The notes beneath the pieces were generated by a model that saw nothing but the letters and a program-made list of their open reading frames with translations, ran no database searches and was not told where the DNA came from. Source: CAZJHD01 sp964545855 (GTDB lineage: Bacteria; Planctomycetota; UBA1135; JACQFD01). Taken from it: DNA of 55,794 nucleotides. A program made the position numbers and the translations under genes. Shown here one piece after another: positions 50,383 through 55,794 of this stretch (position 1 is its first letter; each line of letters starts with the position of its first letter). The stretch spans positions 1 to 55,794 of the forward strand of contig CAZJHD010000026.1 in the NCBI GenBank assembly GCA_964545855.1. The letters run 5' to 3'.

Positions 50383-52518
50383 ATGGCGCAACCGAAGAAG
50401 ACGACCCCTCGCAAGGATCTCGACCTGCTCGACGACGTCGATCGCGGCCCCGGCGCGGCGATGCGGGCGCTGCTGGACGAGCAGAAGCGCACCCGGAGAG
50501 GCCGCCGCAGGAAGATCCTGTTCGTCGGCGCCGCGGCCGGCATCTCGATCCTCTACCTGGCGGTCACGACCTTCGTCTTCAACCCGCTCGAGACGTCGGT
50601 GATCGCGTTCCAGAACGCGGTGCCGCGCGCCTGCGACTTCTTCCTCCGCAAGAAGGACCTCTCCGACGACCTTCCGCTCCCGGCCACGGCCATCACGCCG
50701 CTGCGCGAGGACGCGACGCTCTGGAAGCCGATCGAGGAGGGGAAGCTCCTGTTCCCGAAGGAGACGGTCCGCGACCTCGTGGCCGGGTACCGCGATCTGG
50801 AGGCGGCTTTCGCCGAAGTGCCGCTCCTCGATCCCGTGCGCGATCTCGTGGGGAGCGAGGTCGTGCTCGCGGGCCTCCTCCCGGACAAGGGGGGCGTCGA
50901 GGGCTCGCGGTTCGGTCTCTACCTTCGGGTGAGCTGGCGCGTGCGCGCCGCCTTCGGTCTGCTGCGCTACGGGTTCGTGCGCGGGCGGCTGCTCGCGGGC
51001 ATCCCCTCCCAGGATCGCCCCCAGGGCGTTCTGCAGATCACGCCGCCGGGGCTCGGACGCTCGCTCTTCCTCGCGCGGAGGAACGACCTGCTCGTCGTCG
51101 CGAGCGACGAGGCGTGGATCCAGGAGTCCTTCGACCTGCTGAACGACCGCGGGCAGGGGTCCTTCGGGCAGAGCTCGATGTTCAACGACGAGATCGCGAC
51201 GCGCCTGCGCGACCGCACCTCCGCGCGGTCCGACACGCCCTCGAACGCGCAGGTGTTCCTGCGGGTCGAGAAGCTCCGCGCGCTCATCGGGGCCGCGAAG
51301 ACGTGGCCGCAGACGACGTCGCCCCTCTTCGAGGAGCGGCTGCTCGCGAACGTCTTCTCGACGGGAATGATCCGCGACGTCGCGGCGCTCGTCCGCTTCG
51401 AGTCGCGCCCGCGGCGCTCCATCGTCGTCGACGCGTTCTTCGACATCGACGTGTCGATGCTCGATCCCGCGGGCCAGCGCCTCTTCACGACGCGCCCCCT
51501 CACGAGCGGCGACCTGACCCAGGCCGCGCAGATGACGCCCCAGTCGGCGTTCCTCGGTGGGATCGCGTCCTTCCCGGGGGGCGAGGTGGCGCGCCTGGTG
51601 GAGTCGTCGATGGCTCCCCAGGACCGCCAGATCCCGGACGACGCGCTCCGGCGCACGGGGAAGTACACGTCGACCCGCGCGCTCGTCGACGACTTCGACC
51701 TGGCCGTGGGAGACCGGACGATCGTCGTCGCCCGCGAGAACGTCTACCCGCCGCGCGAGAAGGATCCGGACACCGACCATGGTCCCGAGCCGGCGGTCGC
51801 CTTCTCCTTCCCGCAGCGCTCTCCCGAGCGCATCGGGCAGCTCATCAAGTTCTTCAGCGAGAACAAGCAGTACGTCGGGATCGAGCAGAGCTACACATGG
51901 GACGTGAGCGGACACCGGGGGCAGGAGTTCTATTCGATCCTCGTGCCGGGCACGGGCGAGATCGCGGTCCTCGCCGTAGGACGCGACACGCGCGGCGAGC
52001 TGATCGTCTCGAATCAGGCGCGCCTCATCGACAACGTCCACTCGACGTGGCGGCTCACGGCCACCTTCGCGGACAAGCCCTACGCCCAGGATGCGCTCTT
52101 CTCGGATCTCTTCGCGGAGCCGCAGGACGAGCCCGTGAATCTCATGGTCTGGGGCAGCGGCCCGAAGCTCGCGAGAGCGCTGCAGAAGTACGTCGATCAC
52201 TGGGTCCGCATGGCGGGCTTCGGCGACGTGGAGCAGGAGAAGGCGCTCCGCCCCGGCCTCTTCGCGCAGGCGCTGAGGGAGAAGTATCCGCAGTTCCGTC
52301 CCGACAACGTGCCGCCGAAGGAGCGCGCCGAGGTCGACGAGATCGTCGACCGCAAGCTGGCGGAGCGCCGACAGGCGGCGGCCAAGAACGCGACGCCCCA
52401 GGTGCGCCAGGAATACCAGGAGATGCTGCGGTGGCTGGATGCAGTCCCGGGCGCGCTCGCGACGCTGCGCCTCGAGAAGAAGCACGCCTCGCTCTACTTC
52501 CATCTCGCGCTGGAGTGA
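50383..52518 (+). CDS. Large single-span membrane protein of unknown function
   Basis: 711 aa from an ATG at 50383. A charged cytoplasmic start (1-45) and one membrane helix (ILFVGAAAGISILYLAVTTF, about 46-65) leave a large periplasmic part of about 640 residues, rich in alternating beta and helix, with no motif I recognise. The tail is helical and basic (PPKERAEVDEIVDRKLAERR). It resembles the uncharacterised, DUF3352-like secreted proteins of Planctomycetota only in general layout. Upstream of tRNA-Leu, 110 bases away. Confidence 0.72.
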   Translation: MAQPKKTTPRKDLDLLDDVDRGPGAAMRALLDEQKRTRRGRRRKILFVGAAAGISILYLAVTTFVFNPLETSVIAFQNAVPRACDFFLRKKDLSDDLPLPATAITPLREDATLWKPIEEGKLLFPKETVRDLVAGYRDLEAAFAEVPLLDPVRDLVGSEVVLAGLLPDKGGVEGSRFGLYLRVSWRVRAAFGLLRYGFVRGRLLAGIPSQDRPQGVLQITPPGLGRSLFLARRNDLLVVASDEAWIQESFDLLNDRGQGSFGQSSMFNDEIATRLRDRTSARSDTPSNAQVFLRVEKLRALIGAAKTWPQTTSPLFEERLLANVFSTGMIRDVAALVRFESRPRRSIVVDAFFDIDVSMLDPAGQRLFTTRPLTSGDLTQAAQMTPQSAFLGGIASFPGGEVARLVESSMAPQDRQIPDDALRRTGKYTSTRALVDDFDLAVGDRTIVVARENVYPPREKDPDTDHGPEPAVAFSFPQRSPERIGQLIKFFSENKQYVGIEQSYTWDVSGHRGQEFYSILVPGTGEIAVLAVGRDTRGELIVSNQARLIDNVHSTWRLTATFADKPYAQDALFSDLFAEPQDEPVNLMVWGSGPKLARALQKYVDHWVRMAGFGDVEQEKALRPGLFAQALREKYPQFRPDNVPPKERAEVDEIVDRKLAERRQAAAKNATPQVRQEYQEMLRWLDAVPGALATLRLEKKHASLYFHLALE

Positions 52519-52549
52519 TCGGGGTCCGAGACCGGCCGGGCCCGTCGCC

Positions 52550-52577
52550 TTGCGCCGCGTGCCCCCCGCGATAGGAT
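52550..52577 (+). promoter_or_regulatory. Probable tRNA-Leu promoter
   Basis: TTGCGC at 52550-52555 and TAGGAT at 52572-52577 are 16 bases apart and end 51 bases before the tRNA, a usual distance for a stable-RNA leader. The fit is only moderate. Confidence 0.4.
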
Positions 52578-52628
52578 CCGCGCCCCTTTCCGCGGCCCCA
52601 TCGCCACGAGCGATGGAGCGGCGGGTGT

Positions 52629-52716
52629 GCCCGGGTGGTGGAATTGGCAGACACGCCAGCTTGAGGGGCTGGTGGCCCTCAAAGCCGTGCAGGTTCAAGT
52701 CCTGTCCCGGGCACCA
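52629..52716 (+). tRNA. tRNA-Leu (anticodon GAG)
   Basis: The 88-base gene folds as a class II tRNA. The acceptor stem starts GCCCGGG and pairs with CCCGGGC before A-CCA (CCA encoded, 52714-52716). The D arm holds GGTGGAATTGGCAGACACGC, typical of tRNA-Leu. The anticodon stem CCAGC/GCTGG (52656-52660 and 52668-52672) encloses loop TTGAGGG with anticodon GAG at 52663-52665. A long variable arm follows and the T arm carries GGTTCAAGTCC. It reads CUC/CUU leucine codons. Confidence 0.96.
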
Positions 52717-52750
52717 GTTTCATCGGTCGCGGAGCGACCGATGAAACTGG
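52714..52750 (+). terminator. Perfect 17-bp hairpin beginning on the tRNA CCA
   Basis: The 17 bases at 52714-52730 (starting CCAGTTTCATCGG) pair perfectly with 52734-52750 across a GGA loop. The first arm includes the tRNA's CCA end. There is no T-run after it, so it may be a terminator, a 3'-end processing signal, or simply the first unit of the tandem array that follows. Confidence 0.55.
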
Positions 52751-52970
52751 ATGGATCCCCCCCCGCACGCGCTTCGCGCGCCGCGCGCCCCCTGGGGGGG
52801 CGGGTTTCCTCGGTCGCGGAGCGCGCCCTCGGAACCGGATGGATCCCCTCGGCGCGCGCGCTTCGCGCGCCGCGCGCCCCCTGAGGGGGCGGGTTTCCTC
52901 GGTCGACGCGCGAGCGTCGAAGCTGGACGGATCCACCGCCCGCACGCGCGCTTCGCGCGACGCGCGACTC
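52717..52970. repeat. Three imperfect tandem repeats of about 88 bp after the tRNA
   Basis: Units begin at 52717, 52804 and 52893 (spacing 87 and 89 bases). Each starts GTTTC(A/C)TCGGTCG, has a middle CTGGA(T/C)GGATCC-like word (diverged in units 1-3), and ends with a C/G-rich part containing CGC(G)CTTCGCGCG that folds into a hairpin. Unit 1 forms a perfect front stem; units 2 and 3 keep shorter stems with different sequence. From about 52971 to the next gene start at 53139 no further feature is seen. Confidence 0.65.
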
Positions 52971-53138
52971 GACCCTTGGACGGTAGCCAGCGGAGACCGA
53001 TCGTGGCCCAATGGAGAGTCCCCGTGTCGAGGATCGTGAGACCTAGGCTCACGTCCATGCGCCCGGGGGGGCCACGTTCCGCGAAGCGGCCGCGATCCAT
53101 AGACTCGGCGCGCTCATGCACCGAGTGACGTTCGCGCC

Positions 53139-55685
53139 TTGACCGAGACCTCCGAACCGAAGAAGGAGGCCGACACCCCGCCGAAGCAGCCGAAGGGCCA
53201 GCTCGGGACGCTCGCGGGGGTCTTCACTCCGAGCATCCTCACGATCCTGGGGATCATCCTCTTCCTGAGGCTCGGCTTCGTCGTCGGGTCGGCGGGACTG
53301 GCACAAGCCCTCGTGATCCTCGGGATCGCACACGCGATCTCGATCGTCACGAGCATCTCGCTCTCGGCGATCGCGACGAACCTCCGGATGAAAGTCGGAG
53401 GCGACTACTACCTGATCTCGCGGACCCTCGGGCCGGAGTTCGGCGGCGCCCTCGGCGTGGTGCTCTTCCTCGCGCAGGCGATCTCCGTGGCCTTCTACGC
53501 GATCGGATTCGGCGAGGCGCTGGCGGCGCTCCTCGGCCGGACGGAGACCTGGGCGCCCCAGGTGATCGCCGCGGCCGCCGTGGCCGTCCTCTTCGTGATC
53601 GCGTGGCTGGGGGCCGACTGGGCGACGAAGTTCCAGTTCGTCGTGATGGCGGTGCTCATCGCCGCCCTCGTCTCGTTCTTCATGGGCGCGATCCCGCGCG
53701 CCGACGAGGCGATCCTCCGCGAGAGCTGGAGCCCGTCGGGGAACCTCACCTTCTGGGCGATCTTCGCCCTCTTCTTCCCGGCGGTCACGGGCTTCACGCA
53801 GGGCGTGAGCATGTCGGGCGACCTACGCGACCCGGGGAAGAGCATTCCCCTCGGAACGTTCCTCGCGGTCGGAGTCTCGGGGGTCATCTACTTCGTGATC
53901 GCGATCCTCTTCGCGAGCGTCGTTCCCGGCTCGGAGCTCGTCGCGAATCCGACGGCGATGCGCGACATCACGAGCTTCGGCCCGCTCTTCGACGCCGGCG
54001 TCTTCGCGGCCACGCTCTCCTCGGCGCTCGCGTCGTTCCTGGGGGCGCCGCGCATCCTCCAGTCGCTCGCGACGGACCGCGTGTTCCCGTTCCTCGGCCC
54101 CTTCGCGAAGGGCGTCGGGGCGACGAACAACCCGAGGAACGGCGTGCTGCTCTCGGCCGTGATCGCCTTCGCGACGATCGCCATGGGGAGCCTCGACCTG
54201 ATCGCGCCGATCGTGTCGATGTTCTTCCTCATCTCCTACGGACTGCTGAACTACGCCACTTACTACGAGGCGAAGTCGAACAGTCCGTCGTTCCGGCCGA
54301 GGATCCGGTTCTACCACCGGAGGCTGAGTCTGCTGGGAGCCGTCGGCTGCGTCGGAGCGATGCTCGCTCTCGACCCCACGGCCGGTGCCGTCGCGATCGT
54401 CATCCTCTTCTCGCTCTTCCAGTACCTCCGGCACTCCGTCGACGTGCGGCGCTGGTCCGACAGCAGCCGTTCGGCGCGCTTCCAGAGGATCCGAGCGGAC
54501 CTGCTGGAGCTCTCCAGCGACGCCGACCACTCCCGCGACTGGCGCCCGGTGATCCTCGCCTTCTCCGACAATCCGGGCCGGCGCGGCAGGCTCCTGCGCT
54601 TCGCGTCGTGGATCGAAGGAGGGAGCGGCCTCACGACCGCCGTGCGGATCGTGGAGGGCAACGGCGCCCTCGCGCGCCGCAAGGGCGAGGAGCTCGAGGC
54701 GGAGATGCGCGCCGACATCGTGAAGCGCGAGCTCTCGGCCTTCCCCCTCGTGATCGTGTCGCCGAGCGGCGACTCCACGTTCTCGTCGTTGCTGCAGGGA
54801 TTCGGTCTCGGCCCGATCCGCGCGAACACGGGGCTCCTCAACTGGTACGACCGCAAGCCGGGCGCCGAGGGTGAGCCGGGGCTCCGCTCCTACGGCCACT
54901 ACCTCCGCATGATGCTCCGCGAGGGTCTCCACCTGGTGGTGCTGGCGGCCACCATCGACCGGCTGAAGTCCCTCGAGCGCACGCCCTCCAAGAAGCGGCG
55001 CATCGACGTCCTGTGGCGCGGAGACGCTTCGAGCAAGCTGATGCTCCTCTTCGCCTACCTCATGACCCGGCACGACGACTGGGAAGCTTCGACCATCCGC
55101 GTGATCGCCGCGGCCGACGAGGGCAAGGACGCCGCGTCGAAGAAGGCCGAGCTGGAGGAGATCCTCGAGGACGTGCGCATCGAGGCCGAGCCGCTCGTCC
55201 TCGCGGGCGCTTCCCGGGGTGAGTTCATCGAGGCGGCGAAGGACGCGTCGCTCGTCTTCGTGCCCTTCCGTCTGAAGGACGAGCGTCCCCTCGGGCCCTT
55301 CGAGGGCTCCGTCGATTCCCTCGTCGACGAACTGCCGATGACGGCGCTCGTGCACGCGGCGCAGGACGTGGAGCTCGACGAGGAGCCCGACGAGGGCCGT
55401 CCCGGCGAGATCGCGGGCGCGATGGACGCGGCCACGGAGGCGAAGAAGAAGGCGACGGAGGCCGTCGAGGCGTCCGAAGCCGCGGCGAAGGAGCTGAAGA
55501 AGCTCCGCGAAGCCCTCGCGGCGGCTCGCGCGAACGGCAAGGACCCGGCGAAGATCCGCGAACTCGCGGAGGCCGAGGCGAAAGCCGCCGAGGAATCGGA
55601 GAAGGCGATCCGCCGAGCCGCGAAGGCCCGCGCGAAGGCGGAGCTGGCGGAGCGCGCCGCTCAGGAGATCATCGAGGACGTCTGA
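53139..55685 (+). CDS. SLC12-like cation-chloride cotransporter family APC transporter
   Basis: 848 aa from a TTG at 53139; no better start lies in frame. Twelve membrane segments cover about 25-440. GVFTPSILTILGIILFLRLG (about 29-48) corresponds to the SLC12 first helix (GVxxxxxLNIWGVMLFxRL), and GGDYYLISRTLGPEFGGALG and FFPAVTGFTQGVSMSGDLRD to later conserved blocks. Residues 450-730 form a soluble domain like the SLC12 C-terminus, and 750-848 an Ala/Glu/Lys coiled coil (AKKKATEAVEASEAAAKEL). Transports alkali ions with chloride in eukaryotes; in bacteria the substrates are unproven. Confidence 0.82.
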   Translation: MTETSEPKKEADTPPKQPKGQLGTLAGVFTPSILTILGIILFLRLGFVVGSAGLAQALVILGIAHAISIVTSISLSAIATNLRMKVGGDYYLISRTLGPEFGGALGVVLFLAQAISVAFYAIGFGEALAALLGRTETWAPQVIAAAAVAVLFVIAWLGADWATKFQFVVMAVLIAALVSFFMGAIPRADEAILRESWSPSGNLTFWAIFALFFPAVTGFTQGVSMSGDLRDPGKSIPLGTFLAVGVSGVIYFVIAILFASVVPGSELVANPTAMRDITSFGPLFDAGVFAATLSSALASFLGAPRILQSLATDRVFPFLGPFAKGVGATNNPRNGVLLSAVIAFATIAMGSLDLIAPIVSMFFLISYGLLNYATYYEAKSNSPSFRPRIRFYHRRLSLLGAVGCVGAMLALDPTAGAVAIVILFSLFQYLRHSVDVRRWSDSSRSARFQRIRADLLELSSDADHSRDWRPVILAFSDNPGRRGRLLRFASWIEGGSGLTTAVRIVEGNGALARRKGEELEAEMRADIVKRELSAFPLVIVSPSGDSTFSSLLQGFGLGPIRANTGLLNWYDRKPGAEGEPGLRSYGHYLRMMLREGLHLVVLAATIDRLKSLERTPSKKRRIDVLWRGDASSKLMLLFAYLMTRHDDWEASTIRVIAAADEGKDAASKKAELEEILEDVRIEAEPLVLAGASRGEFIEAAKDASLVFVPFRLKDERPLGPFEGSVDSLVDELPMTALVHAAQDVELDEEPDEGRPGEIAGAMDAATEAKKKATEAVEASEAAAKELKKLREALAAARANGKDPAKIRELAEAEAKAAEESEKAIRRAAKARAKAELAERAAQEIIEDV

Positions 55686-55794
55686 CCTCGATACTGGCTC
55701 CGATTTCGTCACTGCACCGGGCCTGCGTTCGAGTCGTCCGTGCCTCGCGCTCACGCGCGCGCGAAGGGGATGGAGATCCTCCCGAGGTCGAGCC
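55686..55794. other. Intergenic end of window
   Basis: 109 bases without a gene. It contains ACTGGCTCCGATTTCGT (55693-55709), the exact reverse complement of a stretch at 22655-22671. Confidence 0.3.

Noticed and set aside
52717..52970. CRISPR-like array
   Set aside because: Units are tandem, without unique spacers between constant repeats, and there are no cas genes.
52679..53121. Minus-strand frames over the tRNA with text such as 'GTGLEPARL'
   Set aside because: This string is the usual artefact of translating the antisense of tRNA-Leu; the frames are tRNA and tandem-repeat shadows.

Overview
The window is about 70 % GC or more over most of its length and looks like a chromosome segment of a large-genome bacterium, most likely a Planctomycetota (Pla86/Poly30-like). 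The evidence is two DUF2911 proteins with TPR-like tails, a PD40-type propeller with 'NLVxGDTN..DVF' repeats and a lineage-style C-terminal domain, DUF4331 next to a TPR protein, a lipoprotein-type formylglycine-generating enzyme, a secreted PIG-L deacetylase coupled to a sodium:solute symporter, and H1-like winged-helix proteins. The phylum call is inference; no rRNA or phylogenetic marker is present.

Positions 1-12160 are a mobile or accessory island. It holds a tyrosine recombinase fragment that seems to be cut by the end of an insertion sequence at the window edge, a 3.2 kb very GC-rich stretch with no recognisable gene, a small phage-like module (ParB-methyltransferase, terminase-small-subunit-like protein, CxxC protein, an amber-interrupted frame), a putative lipoprotein, an H1-like winged-helix protein, an IS66 remnant, a low-GC orphan gene, and a 3124-bp insertion element with matched 18-bp terminal inverted repeats and two different DDE transposases around a middle ORF. 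The element truncates genes on both sides.

Positions 12160-27964 hold envelope and secreted-protein genes: the 3' end of a propeller gene, DUF4331-TPR, MsrB, DUF2911, a large thioredoxin/TPR-like secreted protein, a polytopic membrane protein, a formylglycine-generating-enzyme lipoprotein, the coupled set PIG-L deacetylase / small membrane protein / SSS symporter, and a second DUF2911 protein.

Positions 28146-35944 hold DUF427, a copy of a dispersed palindromic repeat, a minus-strand run of monomeric sarcosine-oxidase-like enzyme, binding lipoprotein, two permeases and an ATPase (CUT1-type ABC transporter), and a divergent KimA-like APC transporter with a good sigma70-like promoter.

Positions 36032-52518 hold the second H1-like winged-helix protein, a NYN nuclease, a coiled-coil protein coupled to a molybdopterin oxidoreductase and RsuA-type pseudouridine synthase, a saccharopine dehydrogenase-like enzyme coupled to an SGNH-hydrolase-like protein, an O-methyltransferase, the second palindromic repeat, a secreted ComEC-like hydrolase with a lamin-tail domain, an HD phosphohydrolase, a GT4 glycosyltransferase, an aminotransferase, and a large unknown membrane-anchored protein.

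Positions 52550-55794 hold tRNA-Leu(GAG), a perfect 17-bp hairpin starting on its CCA, a tandem array of about 88-bp hairpin-rich repeats, and an SLC12-like cation-chloride cotransporter homologue.
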